Source: Eunapius fragilis
Taxonomy: Eukaryota; Porifera; Demospongiae; Spongillida; Spongillidae
DNA: 64,000 nucleotides
Assembly: GCA_963681505.1 (NCBI GenBank)
Contig: OY811972.1
Coordinates: forward strand, 14,649,004-14,713,003
Direction of reading: 5' to 3'
Shown here piece after piece: positions 1-12,960 of this stretch. How positions within the stretch are numbered: position 1 is the first letter of the stretch; the number at the start of each line of letters is the position of its first letter. The notes under the pieces were generated by a model. That model searched no databases and was not told where the DNA came from. It was given only the letters and a program-made list of their open reading frames with translations. Made by a program: the position numbers and the translations under genes.

Positions 1-2
1 AC

Positions 3-134
3 CAGGCCTTGGTGGTCCGCGAGGGGATTCCCCCGTCCGCCATGTACAGCCTTGCTAGGGATTACACCATCACCATCCCCGTGACAATGGGCCCCACCTC
101 CATCACCTGGTTCCTCATCTTGTCTGGGGACTAG
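3..134 (+). CDS. 3' end of an unidentified gene (partial)
   Basis: An open frame enters from the left edge and ends at a TAG at 132-134, giving 43 codons. The segment has GC-rich, codon-like composition, unlike the AT-rich DNA that follows. The last part, TITIPVTMGPTSITWFLIL, is hydrophobic. I do not recognise the family. It could be the last exon of a + strand gene lying mostly outside the window, or a chance frame. Confidence 0.35.
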   Translation, partial: QALVVREGIPPSAMYSLARDYTITIPVTMGPTSITWFLILSGD

Positions 135-1661
135 TAGTCTGTAGGGTCAGGGGACTAGACGCATGGGTCTGGGGACTAAATCCAAGACAGCTGATTGGTG
201 TGCATTTATTTTGTACATGCCTGATAGTTCCCGAGGGTTTTTTTTTTTAATGACTTGAAATGGTACTAAAGCAAACTAAATTCAAATGCAAACTATTAAT
301 CATCACTCTATGGGGAAGGAGTGGAGTGATAACCAATAAGACATTCTTGAATCTTGTAGTTTCGTTGTCATAAAGTTGGGGACACTGGGTGACAGGGCTG
401 AGGGAACAAGCTCATGTCTGTAACATGCCTTACATGTTAGGTTCTGCCGTGTCCTGATCTTGAGCATGTACTTTTGAATTTCGTACAAAAATTAAAATTG
501 ATTTACATGTATGTAACATGTATAAAAGTGTGTACCTAACCTGCTGTATAAAAATAGCCTTGGTGTAAGGAATATCTATGTCCTTGGTAATTAAGGCTTA
601 GCAAGAATTTGGAACAACACGCATGGTTTTTCAAGTAAATTGTATTGTACAAACCCATTATTCTTACGTACCTTCGATCACACGGCATTTCATTCCGGCA
701 CGATCTAGCCATAGAGGTTACCTTTTAATGAAAAAATTTATTCTACGTAATAGTAATGAATAATGTTTTTTAAAACTATAAGTGTCCTCTCTGAAATGGG
801 GTTATAATTATTTAGCATTTACTAATATATTGGTTGATTCAATTTCATGCTGCGGATGCGTTTTGGGCTTGAGTCTGGGTACGAGACTACCACCGTTTAC
901 CCCCTTCATCTGCATACACCTGCATCTCATTGCTGATTAAATTGGCATTGGCTCTTTATAACACCGGGTTTACGTAAGACGCGGGGAAATTTTGGGGAAT
1001 ACAAAACTTTCATAATTCCCTCCTTACGTTTGATTCCCAAGCTAATTACGTTGCCTAACAGACCGTCTTATATGCAACCATACTGTAGAGTTTGGGCCGA
1101 AAATTTCATACCGTTGTCGTACACTGACGTCTCAAACCAACCTCATTAGCGTTTTCGCTATGGCCCTCGATTTCAAGGTGCACTTTTATTCTATATAATT
1201 TTTTGGCTTATAAAGTGTGCCATTAGCATCTCTGGCATAAGGAAAGGCTACACAATAGCTATATGTGAAGACAACGCAACTGCCTTTCGAGGAGCAGTGC
1301 GTTTTACTCACGAAGAGAAGTAATAGTAATGATGAATACAATTACCTTATTAACAGCTGCCTCGAAATTGTTTCGCGGATGGCACCGGGATGCATAACCG
1401 AAAAAGGAAAGCAGAAGCGGAGCATGTAAAACGTGTAATTCAGGTGTGTCTGTAATTGTAGACAACACACTCGCGGACGTCCTCGCAAACAGTTGAAACT
1501 GCATTGGCTAATAAAACCCGTCGTCGTAGCACTCCAGCTATGAGCATAGGCATAGTTGCTGAGTCTGTTGTTCCTTGGAGCATTAGTACTGTCCACCCTG
1601 CTGCCCTGCCGCTGCAGATACCGTTGTCCTTTCTCTTGCTGTCCCCGCTAATGCTCCCACA
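135..1661. other. No gene seen
   Basis: AT-rich sequence with only short frames on either strand and no credible exon. It separates the partial gene at the left edge from the minisatellite. Confidence 0.5.
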
Positions 1662-3055
1662 GCTGTCCTGCTAATGTTCCTACAGCTGTCCTGCTAATGT
1701 TCCCACAGCTGTCCCTGGAACTGTTCCCAGAGATGTCCCTGCTAATGTTCCCACAGCTGTCCCTGATATTGTTCCTACAGCTGTCTCTGCTACCGTTCCT
1801 ACAGCTGTCCCTGCTACTGTTCCCACAGCTGTCCCTGGTACTGTTCCTACAGCTGTCTCTGCTACCGTTCCTACAGCTGTCCCTGCTACTGTTCCCACAG
1901 CTGTCCCTGGTACTGTTCCCACAGCTGTCCCTGGTACTGTTCCCACAGCTGTCCCTGGTACTGTTCCCACAGCTGTCCCTGGTACTGTTCCCACAGCTGT
2001 CCCTGGTACTGTTCCCACAGCTGTCCCTGGTACTGTTCCCACAGCTGTCCCTGCTACTGTTCCCACAGCTGTCCCTGATACTGTTCCTACAGCTGTCCCT
2101 GGTACTGTTCCTACAGCTGTCCCTGTTACTGTTCCCACAGCTGTCCCTGATACTGTTCCTACAGCTGTCCCTGGTACTGTTCCCACAGCTGTCCCTGGTA
2201 CTGTTCCCACAGCTGTCCCTGATACTGTTCCTACAGCTGTCCCTGGTACTGTTCCCACAGCTGTCCCTGCTACTGTTCCTACAGCTGTCCCTGCTACTGT
2301 TCCCACAGCTGTCCCTGATACTGTTCCTACAGCAGTCCCTGGTACTGTTCCTACAGCTGTCCCTGGTACTGTTCCTACAGCTTTCCCTGGTACTGTTCCC
2401 ACAGCTGTCCCTGATACTGTTCCTACAGCTGTCCCTGGTACTGTTCCCACAGCTGTCCCTGGTACTGTTCCCACAGCTGTCCCTGGTACTGTTCCCACAG
2501 CTGTCCCTGATACTGTTCCTACAGCTGTCCCTGGTACTGTTCCCACAGCTGTCCCTGCTAATGTTCCCACAGCTGTCCCTGATACTGTTCCTACAGCTGT
2601 CCCTGGTACTGTTCCCACAGCTGTCCCTGGTACTGTTCCCACAGCTGTCCCTGGTACTGTTCCCACAGCTGTCCCTGCTACTGTTCCCACAGCTGTCCCT
2701 GTTACTGTTCCCACAGCTGTCCCTGCTAATGTTCCCACAGCTGTCCCTGATACTGTTCCTACAGCTGTCCCTGGTACTGTTCCTACAGCTGTCCCTGGTA
2801 CTGTTCCTACAGCTGTCCCTGGTACTGTTCCCACAGCTGTCCCTGGTACTGTTCCTACAGCTGTCCCTGCTACTGTTCCCACAGCTGTCCCTGGTACTGT
2901 TCCTACAGCTGTCCCTGGTACTGTTCCCACAGCTGTCCCTGGTACTGTTCCTACAGCTGTCCCTGCTACTGTTCCCACAGCTGTCCCTAATATTCCCACA
3001 GCTGTCCCTGCTACTGTTCCCACAGCTGTCCCTGCTAATGTTCCCACAGCTGGGA
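1662..3055. repeat. 24-bp minisatellite, roughly 58 units
   Basis: A tandem array of a 24-bp unit reading roughly acagctgtccctggtactgt plus ttcc, with point variants (tac/tgc/tat, cct/ccc). Because 24 is a multiple of three and the unit has no stop, long frames run through both strands: a Leu/Phe/Gln/Pro-rich one on + and a VPGTAVGT-type one on minus. I see no splice sites, no flanking coding sequence and no preferred strand, so I treat it as non-coding. The ends are ragged, with 22-bp variants at the left. Confidence 0.95.
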
Positions 3056-4146
3056 GCAATTGAAATAAAAGTTCACAGGGAAAAGTGGGGAGAGGGGGGA
3101 TGGGGGACAGGGAAGAGAAACAACAACCCCTTGCCTCCTCTTCATTGGAATGCTACAGCTTGATATGAAAGTTGGGCGGGGGGGGGGGTTGGGGGGGGGG
3201 GGGGGCGGGTGGGCCTACATTTCTAACAACCATTGCTATTACATGCATATGCATCCCCCATGCCCTATCAATTTTTGCACAACTCTCACTCCTGCCAACA
3301 CATTATCAAACCATTGGATCGAAACACTCTGATATACATGTAGGAGCTTATTTTCTGTACATGTACATCAAACAGCATGCAATATGAAGTACATCCGCGT
3401 GTGGGCGTAGCCTAATTAGCGGTTTAACATATATCGATTCTTTACAAAATCAGCCAAACGAAAAGGCAGAGGTACAGAGACAGTTTCAAATGCATTTTCT
3501 TTACAAATGCCACCAATAGTATATCATGAACTTGTAAGACTGATCTGGGATTGCTTAGAAAAAAAGTGCACCTGCCGCGGCCCGTTAGCTAGGTTGTCCG
3601 ACATTGCGGGCCTTTTTTGACCAAGGCAATTGTCCCCAAGGCTGTCGTAAATACGCATTGACTATCAAAATGCTTATAATATCAGATGCTGCATTATGAA
3701 GCAACAACTCCATTCAGAGGGAATTTTTCAGTTTTTGAATATCCCCAAAATAATCAAGATTTCCCCGCGTCTTACGTAAACCCGGTGTTAAAAATCAGTT
3801 GTACGGATCTTCACTTTTGTCAACAAAACCTTTTTTTCTATAGCTACATGTACTACACATGTATTCGTAGATACGTAGAATAGAACTGACCGTTTATATT
3901 TTTCCACTATCAGCTAGTATTCTTCTACATACAGCAAATCCAAATACACTAATGCAAATATGAAACTTTAAAAAGACAGCATATAAGCCGGAATTTTTAA
4001 ACATCAAATGCCAGGGTACAGTATAATGTTCATATGGCCTGTATACACTGATGCATAGTCACAGCCTGATCAGGCATCTCCATGGTGCCTAGAACTGAAA
4101 CATAAGAATACAAATCTTTAAATATATATATATAATTATATATATA
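3056..4146. other. Non-coding; G-rich run
   Basis: No exon is supported. A G-dominated stretch lies at about 3178-3205. The palindromic octamer TACATGTA occurs near 3338, 3358 and 3845. The rest is AT-rich. Confidence 0.5.
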
Positions 4147-4398
4147 TGGGACAGTGTCCAGCTAAATCACCCTTATGGTACTTTTTCAAAATTTCCAGAA
4201 CAAGCAAAAGAAAAGTAACGCTCGCATTGAAATGTATGGCTAATTATAAATTCAGTGCCTAATAACTTTGTGATGGATAGTCCGATTTAGGGTGCGTAAG
4301 GACCATTTGACAGAAGCTCATGGGTGTTCAAGGAAAATCAAAAAATTTGAAAACTTGAAAAACTAGCCAGAAGGGTGATTCTGCTGGACACTGTCCCA
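4147..4398. mobile_element. Inverted-repeat MITE, family 1, copy 1
   Basis: The element starts TGGGACAGTGTCCAGC and ends with the near-complementary GCTGGACACTGTCCCA, with AATCACCCTT and AAGGGTGATT extending the terminal repeats. It is about 252 bp, carries no open frame, and sits in a TATATA context that could be the target site. A second copy lies in inverted orientation at 11844-12074. Short length, terminal inverted repeats and two dispersed copies fit a non-autonomous DNA transposon. Confidence 0.85.
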
Positions 4399-4448
4399 TA
4401 TATAGCACTGCAGAATATAATTATATATATGTAACACTGACTGATCAG

Positions 4449-5490
4449 CTAGCAGAGAGATTGTCGTGGCTTTACTTCAACAAGCTGAAGTTTGGCGTAA
4501 GTGTCTTCTTGCTTCACTGGCGGCTTGTGAAAAACAGTGTTATTGTTGTGAACGCTATCGACTATTTTTGCAAAGGTATAGTCCACGTTTTCTCCTGTCC
4601 TTGCAGAGATTGCATAACTTAAGTGTCGTATATTGAACTCATCACGCTTCTGTTCGACAGCGTCCATTGGAATATCCCAAACAAGTCCGATTTGTTCCCA
4701 ACCAGAGCCCAGGTGATGTCTTGTCTGGTATGTAGGGATGCGATTTCCCTCCACTCACTCAAATCAATCAGTGATGCGTGGTCGTCCACAGCGTACATCA
4801 GTATAACACAATCAGCATGGTGGATATAGTTATAGTTTGCGCATCTACTTCTGTACTTATCATGGCCAGCAGTATCAAAGAGTGACACCTTTGATTTGAA
4901 TAGAATTGATCGGTTAATTCTATACAGTACGCATGCAGACTAAATTATATAAGTGTACATTGTATGTGACGTTACATCATGGATGTCTTATTGTTGCCAT
5001 AATGCTGGGTACGAGAAAACAATGAGCGAATGACAGCCATCCCGTACACAACATACGGTTATTTATAGTAACTGATGTATTATGTAACAAAATTATGCGG
5101 GAGGAGAATAGAGGAATTTCTTGCTTTGATTGTTATATATATATATGCATTCATGCCAAGCGGCTCGTAGTTATGTTAGGAGAAGATGGGTGGAGTATAT
5201 CACAAGCACAAAAATTATAGGGGATGCGAAAGGCGTTGACACTGATCGGACCAGCTCAGCAAATCGGCTGTTGTTACCACGTGACATCCCACCCGCGAAC
5301 AGCCAATTCAACTCACTTTAATTGTAGTAGTACCGACAGTGCGATTATAGTTCCAATAATCCACGCCTACGGTCACCAAATCTGTCTTATCAGGATCAAA
5401 GTCTTCGCCTAGCCTTAGACGTTGTAAGAAGCTAGACTTTCCGACACCTGCATTTCCCATTAAAACAATCTTATAGTGGACTTCCGCCAT
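4449..5490 (-). CDS. Rab-like small GTPase, two exons, one frame break
   Basis: Exon 1 (5490-5317) starts at ATG and encodes the P-loop GNAGVGKSS and the switch I region TVGVDY; it ends AAA|GTGAGT. Exon 2 (4888-4449) follows an AG and encodes FDTAGHDKY (switch II), GNKSDL (guanine specificity) and SARTGEN, ending in a single C-terminal Cys rather than the usual Rab CC or CXC. About 204 residues is normal for a Rab. Near 4678 the frame changes just after GNKSDL: one base appears to be missing before WDIPMDAVEQ. The product would bind and hydrolyse GTP and act in membrane trafficking if intact. The break is either an assembly indel or a recent inactivation. Subfamily not assigned. Confidence 0.8.
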
Positions 5491-6010
5491 CTTGCAATGG
5501 TGAGCACTGAGTAAGCACTAGCGCTCGATGCAATCGCCGGTATAAGGAGAGTCCTTCACCCTGCTAGGTTTAGAGGCTCCAGTGTTTGCTGTAGTTGCAT
5601 GTGTTATTCATGCGTGCGTACACAGGATGGAGTGGGGGGGGGGGGGGGGGGGGGGGGGCATCTTATTATAAAGTGCAAGAAAATTATTCCTCCGGCGCGC
5701 GGGCGGCCGCGTGACAGGATTCTATTTTGTTAATTGCAGTTAATTACAAATTCGAATCTAGGCTAGTGCATGTGCATGTATAGCAGTGATCGATACCGAT
5801 ATGTATGAATTGTCGTTTAGAGATAATACAACACTGTTCTCCTGTATATCGTGATGCTCCCCGCATATGCTTAGAATGCCGCCTCAGAAAATATGGTTTC
5901 GCTTTGACATCCAGGTTTGTACAGGAATAAATTCATTACGCTGGAGCTTGGCAAGGATATACGGAATGTGTATCGCTATGTTAAGTTGGCGATGCAGAGT
6001 CTGTATGTGG
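5491..6010. other. Intergenic, poly-G tract
   Basis: This lies between the start of the Rab-like gene and the 3' end of the TDRD5-like gene. A G run occupies about 5634-5659. No exon seen. Confidence 0.5.
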
Positions 6011-7907
6011 TCAGATGAAATAAGATGAATACAATATTAAAATCATTCCAGCAGCACCGCCGTCTTTACACTTCACAAGGCTTCTCGATTCCCGCCAAAG
6101 TTCTCTGCAGACGTTGCCAAGGGCTACAGGCACCACCCACTGCACCGAGCGCCTGAGGAATGCAGCAAGTGTTCTCATCTCTGTGTGGGAAGGTCTTTCT
6201 CTCTTGTTTCCCTCCTCCTCCTCCTCCTCATACTCCTGCTTGTCAGAGAAGGCAACGTAATCACCATCTCTGACCAGTATATCAGCTATGTCATGGATTC
6301 CATCAGGGTCAAGGAACAGGTCCACTGCCTCTTTCCCCGTACTATCATCCAGTCCTCTAGGCCTGGCATACACCTATACAGGACGGAATGAACGACACAC
6401 AATTTACTATCCTGACGGTAGTGGAACACCCTTGGATACCCTTGGATACTGGGGCGGTCCCTCCCTCCGTTACCTGCTTCCTGTAAACCAACTTCCTCAA
6501 CAGCTGGCTGTCCAGTTCCCACCACTGGCCATGGGTGCTGGTGGAGACCACACCCCACATGGTGCAGAGGTGGGCGAGGGGAGGGAGGGAAGAGAGGAAA
6601 AATGGGGAGGGGAGGGTGTGGAGGTGTGTCAGTGGAATGACCACATGGTCTGTGCCCGTGTCGATGTACTGGACCACGGCCTGTGAGGAAGGGGGAGGAG
6701 AAGATTGTTAGATGAGAAATAATCTCTTACAGACTAGGTATGATCAATGTTAATCCAGACCAGGTGAATAGAATACATGTACCTACAGACTTGTACATGT
6801 ACATCAAACGGACTCGTTTATTGAAACATATACATGTACGCACACACCAGAAGCACTTACATGTAGACACTAATCATTTAGAACCATCTATTGTACATCA
6901 CATGTAGCTGGTTGTATCATTTAGAACCATGCCTCATGTAGGCAATGGGTGGAGCCCACTACCTCTCTATAAGGCACCTCCCTCTCCTCACCCAGTATCA
7001 AGCGGAGTACCTGTTTTTGTGGAGCGGTATGCAGCTTCAGGTCTGTGATACGCACACGTCTGAAATCAGAGGTCTTTGGTACCCTGGCGCAACAGACGTC
7101 TCCTTTCGATGGCTTGGGAAGGCGGTAGAGGAAGTGGGGGAGGGATGGGTGAGGAGGAGGGTGAGGAGGAGGTGGGTGAAGAAAAGGAGTAGGAAAAAAA
7201 AGAAAAGACGACAGGTAAAATAGCAACACACAGGCAACGTTTGAAAAAGGCAGCCTTCCCTTCTCCCCCCCCTCCCCCCCCCCCCCCCCATACCGTGCTG
7301 GTCAACTGAGATGGCCTCATGTTCCTGATGCAATGAGATATCTCCCCCAGGTCACGCTCAACATTCACGGTACGCTGTAACCATATCTTCCCTGGGGAAC
7401 ACACCTGGCGAGACAGGAGGGAAAGACTTTGTGACTTCCCCAATGTTCCTCTCCTCCTACACCACATCCAGCATCCACTTACCCTCCCCCCCCCTTCCTC
7501 TCTTTAAACCACATCCAGTTCAAACTACTGAATGTTCCTCGTACCCACGTACCCATGTTTCAAAATGCCGCGGTCCCACATACAGTACTCATGTTTCAAA
7601 ATGCCATGTCCCCACGTACCCATGTTTCAAAATGCCACGTTCCCATGTACCCCACACAGTAATCTGTACCCAGCCACGCCCCTTATACTACCACACCCCC
7701 TTCATCGCTTCCCTACAGCTTCCCCGCACTTGTACGGCTCCACACCGAGGGGGCACGTGCGTACCTCGGAGGCAATGACCAGTGTCAGCCCGCACTCATT
7801 GGGGGCAGCCCAGCCGCTGAACTGCCAAACCACTTCCCTGCCCACCAGGCTGTCCGCACACGGAGCGGACACCCACGCTGTCCGTGGTGCCCAGGCCACT
7901 AGCAAAA

Positions 7908-7956
<49 letters not shown>

Positions 7957-10900
7957 TTAACACAATGTTAAGTACAAAAACAGGTAGCGCAGGAATAAAC
8001 ACAACAAAAAAAAGCACATATCACATTTTACTCTTAAATCTCCCCCCCTCCCCCCTCTCTCGTCTTACACTGCATCCATTAGTGCTGCTAAAATGGGACC
8101 ACCAAGTCACTAACCACACCCACTGTTGAGCAAAGGCACTGCTTACCAGAGGCTAACCACACCCACCTACCACACCCACACACCATCGCTTGAACACAGG
8201 CACTGCTTACAAGAAGTCTTACAACAGTCACCCTGACAAGGGCGTAACTTAAAGATGGCCGCCCCCACCACTGTACCCCTTCACACCCAAGCAGGGAGCA
8301 TGCTGGAGGTCTTACCACCACCACCATCAACACCACCTCCCCTCTGGTGCTTCTGTGATGGTCCTGCCCCCTAACTAGTCAGAGGTTAAAAGACAAAAAC
8401 AGGTGTAGGATTGCCATGGAAACGTACAATGTGAAGATTTCTGATAGTCGTAGGAGTTGACAGCTGGCGAGGAGCACCGTGATGATGAGGATTGATCATG
8501 TGACTGCTCACATGACTGCTCACGTGACTTCACACATGACTGATCACGTGACTGAACATGTGAGTGGACCTGCTCAGGTGACTGGACATGTGGCTCTTTG
8601 TGTTGAGGTAAACCTCTGCGGCTAGATGCACATAGTAGCATGTCATCCTTGCGCAACACGCAGCTGGAGGATGGGTGTGGTTTTTCGCTCCTCGCGGGAT
8701 GTGGGGGATTTCCCTTGGTCGTGACAGCACAAGCTGGCTCAGAGGGGAGGGCTGACCTTTGTGACCCCGAGGGGTGGGCGGAGCAAAGGGGAAAGAGGAG
8801 GGAGGGAGAGATGAGTGCATGATTGAAGCAATGTAGTGAAACTGAATTTCAGTTCAGAATATTATGACCCCTTCAACTTTAACATATGAGAGGGGTTAAA
8901 GTAAGAGAAGGGTTAAAGTAGAGAAGGGTTAAAGTAAGTGAGGATTAAAGTAAGCAAGGTTAAAGAGAGGGTTAAAGTAAAAGGGGTTAAAGTAAGAAAG
9001 GGGTTAAAGTATAAGGGGGTTAATGTAAGACAGGGGTTAATGTAAGAAAGGGGTTAATGTAAAAGAGGGGTTAAAGTAAGAGAGGGTGCTTTAGCACACA
9101 CATGTACACCGCACATGTATAACATAGCACATCATTTATGTTAGCAATGAACGTCTCCCCTACACCGGCTCACAGATGGAATCCACTGTCCACCCCCCAC
9201 TCTTCACACACATACACACCCTCACACACAAACTCCCATTTCATATACAGTAGCTGCTGACATTTCATACCGTCCTCCGCCCGTGATGGGATGTGTCTGT
9301 GACTTCGCACATGTGTGTGGTGTCTTCACCGTCACCTCTCTCCCCTACAAATACGACAGTGACCTCATGTATATGCACATGTAGTATATGCACACACATC
9401 TAGTCTTGACTGTCATAGTATTAATGTCTACTGTCCCTGGCGGTTCAATTACATACACAAGCGCTATACACAAGGGGCAGATGCAGGAACAAAAGGAAGG
9501 GGGGGGGGGGGGGGGGGGGGTCCAGTATGAAAAATGGAGGAAAAGTACGGCGCATGCAAAGCGTGCATACAAATTTGGCTGTATGCCTTACGTCATTGTT
9601 CATAGGAGAACAGGGTTTGTACACATAATTCTGGTGTCATAATAAGACCTTTTTAATGCTTTAATAATGTAATATAATTATATATAAGTTCATAAATTGA
9701 ATGCATGTATAAACAAGTATTTAACTAGTAAACTATGTAGCTATGTATGAGTCAACCAACTAAGTAGAGGTCTGAGACTTTAGCACGGGCACCTGCCCTT
9801 GCAAGAAATGCTCTGGCATTCGAGCGCACAAGGGAAACGTTTAGTGTGGAATAAATGCTGTCCAGAGTGGTGGAAGTGGAGGAGTTAACCTGGACTGAAA
9901 GGCGGAAAGCAAGTTTCTTGAATGTGTTAGAGGCTAGTTGGCCCCAGGCCCCGAATGATTCAACAACAAGGGGTATGCAACTCCAGCCTAGTTCTTCACA
10001 AATCCCTGAATTTGCTTGTATCTTTCGCTGTTCTGTGGCAAAAGCTGCAGAGCCTGCAGTGTGTCCCGCTTCGGAAACTATGATAGGTTTTAGCAGAAGA
10101 TAGGTCCACAACAGCAGGTTTGCCATTGATGCCCCAGTTGTTGACTCGTATGTCTGCAGGTCTAGATTGTTTCTGGTCATGGCCAAGACCACTGCCAGCT
10201 TCCAGCTTAGGGTTGTATAAGGCTCTCTTGAAGAGGTGATGCGAAGGTGGTTGTGACGCAAAAAACCATACAAAAACTTTTTAATACATGTACTGAACAA
10301 GCAAATGTAAACCCCGGAGCACAATAATACATGCTAATACATAGAGTTGTACAACAAAATTAAATCTACTTCAACGAGTGCAATGCATTGTTTAAGTCAC
10401 TATCAAGTGCTTTCATTTCATCCTTGTTCACCATGTTATTTAAACTTTCGTCAAAAAGTACACAATAGTCTCCCTTGTCTAGTAAGGACCTTTTAAAGTA
10501 CTCTGCAAGACCAAACACAGTGAGATAAGCAGTTTTTTCCCCTCCACATGAAAATCGTCGTGCAATTTCACTATCCGGAAACATCGATGAGAAAACCTAT
10601 GAAATGCCTTCCTTGCTATTATGTGAATTGTGACAGCTTATAGTATGTAAGACCCACAATATTTCGGCTCTTAGAACTGCACTTGAGTCCAAATAATGGG
10701 ACAATGTTGGAGTTCCCTTCAAATCAATAGCCTGAGCGGCACTGGGAACTGGGCCAAGTGCAGCAGATTGTTCCATTCCATCCCGACGCATAACTGCCGA
10801 AGAACACGGTGTATCAGAGGTGGCAAACGAAATCTTGGTATTTTCCTTTAAGATAGATACATTTTTCTGATGAGTCTTCCCAGAAGAATGTGATTTGAGT

Positions 10901-12922
10901 GAATATTCACCCATTGTTCCGAGCCCAAACTCCTTTCTACATGCTATGAAATGCGTTGAGTATCTGTCATCATTATGTTCAGCCAACCATTCACTACATA
11001 AAGGATTTTTCAGGCCACTCCAATCTGAAGGTACACTTCCCCATCGCAAAGTGTGCACCAATTCAAATCGCTTTAACAGCTTGTTCACCTCCATTACACT
11101 CTCATCTCTCATCCCCAGGCCCAAATTGGAGCAGCATCTAATACAAATAGACGCGTTCAGGTTTTTATGGGAATGGGAATGGGGCGGGGTTAGAAGACGA
11201 AAAGAGACACTGGGCGAAATTCAATGCCTTTTTAATAGCCGTATTGGATTTCAATGCTTTTTCAATACAAAACCCAGATTTAATGCCTATTTCATCCAAT
11301 GTGTTGATTTAATGCCTTTTCAATACTCTGTACGAACCTTGGAGAGGGGGGGAGGGGGATTCGGACCCCCCCCCCCCCCCCCCCCCCGACTCCCCCTCCC
11401 CCCCACACACCTTAAATCCGCCCCTGGTATAGAAAAAAAGGTTTTGGACAACTGTGGAACCTCAGTTACATTTAACATTTAACTGTTACTGGTATGTAGT
11501 ACTACTAGTCTTTTTAGGAACAGGCCGAGATAAGTAAGGCTTCGCTCCTTTTTATATATGTGTAAAACAAGCCCTGCTAGCGGAGATCCATGTATTCATT
11601 ACGTTCCCAAGTGTGGTAAACAAAACATGTTTAAGCTTTACGTACATGTATACATGCAGGTACCTTGGCCCGATCCTAAAACGACTTGTGCAAAATGTCA
11701 GTACCATTAATACATGTCTAATTATGTAAACCCCCTTCAAGGACTGAAAGGCAAAAAAAAAAAAATTTAATTTTTTTTTCTTTCTTTCTGTGCACCCAGG
11801 TATACAATGTACTCCTGCCTGGAAGGTCAGCCTGGACAATACATGGGACAGTGTCCAGCAAAATTGCCCTTCAGGAGTTTTCAAATTTTTTGATTTTCTG
11901 TGAACTTCTATCAAATGGTCCTTACGCATCCAAAATTGGACTATCCATCATAAATTTATTAGGCACTGAATTTATAATTAGCCGTACATTTCAATGCGAG
12001 CGTTACTTTTCTTTTGCTTGCCCTGGAAAATTTGATAAAGCATCACAAGGGTGATTTTGCTGGACACTGTTCCATATACGTTAACAGAGCAGAGACGTAA
12101 ATGTTATCTAATTCATCTCAGATAGATGCCCTTGTACTTAGAATGCATTTATCTGTCTGTGTGACCATATGATTTAAATGCCCCTATTGTAAGGACAACA
12201 TTGCAAGGCTTACCATCACCTGACTGCTAAGAGCATCGCCATGGTAACGATTAACTGCATGACCGCTAGGACCATCACCATGGTAACGCTTAACTGCATG
12301 ATTGCTGGGAGCAGCTGTGGCACCGCAACATGACCGTGCGTCGAATGAGGTAGGCGTGGCCATGAAGTAGTGATTGTATGTGGGTGTGAGGGTGCTGAGT
12401 GTGACAGAGGGCTTGATCAATCCTGAAGGGGAGGGTGGGAGGGAGGGGAGAAAGACAGCTTGGCATCTCTCATGAGGTTGAAGCATCTCGTAGCAATGTG
12501 GCAGCAAGCAAGCAATGAAAGGGGGAGGAGAGAAGGAGGGAGGGAGTAAGGAAGGAAGGGAGAGAGGGAAGGAAGGAAGGAGGGAGGGAGGAAGGAAAGG
12601 AGAGAGGGAAGGACGGAGGGAGATATGCATTCTTGTAGGCCACAGTGGAAAACTACATGTATGTACATGTAACTGATGAATGGAATGGAGATGGTAATTA
12701 TGAGTATGCAGGGTCAGTCAGATATAGAAGTGGGTCCAACATTAATAGGAAAAGGGAGGTACCCTGTCTGGCTTCGCTGTGGCTGCCCTTCCCCCCCCCA
12801 CTGAAGCTAGCGATTTTTACAATTTCCAATTCATGAAAATTAAAACTTCACTAATGGTTGCATACTCGTGTTTGAGGGGTTCCTGCCCACCAGTCCCTGT
12901 GTTTTCGAGAACCGAGTGCAAA

Positions 12923-12960
<38 letters not shown>

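Noticed and set aside
1680..3163. Two ORFs of over 450 codons on opposite strands
   Set aside because: They follow entirely from a stop-free 24-bp tandem unit; no splice signals, domains or strand preference.
4623..4829. A + strand ORF over the Rab-like gene
   Set aside because: Antisense shadow of GTPase exon 2.
6011..7898. A doublecortin/ricin-type (DCDC1-like) gene
   Set aside because: First impression from QWW and LDPDG motifs; the spliced product fits an extended Tudor domain much better and joins a LOTUS exon.
8885..9088. GGGGTTAAAG array as an interstitial telomere
   Set aside because: The unit is 13-18 bp and irregular, not a 5-7-bp telomere repeat.
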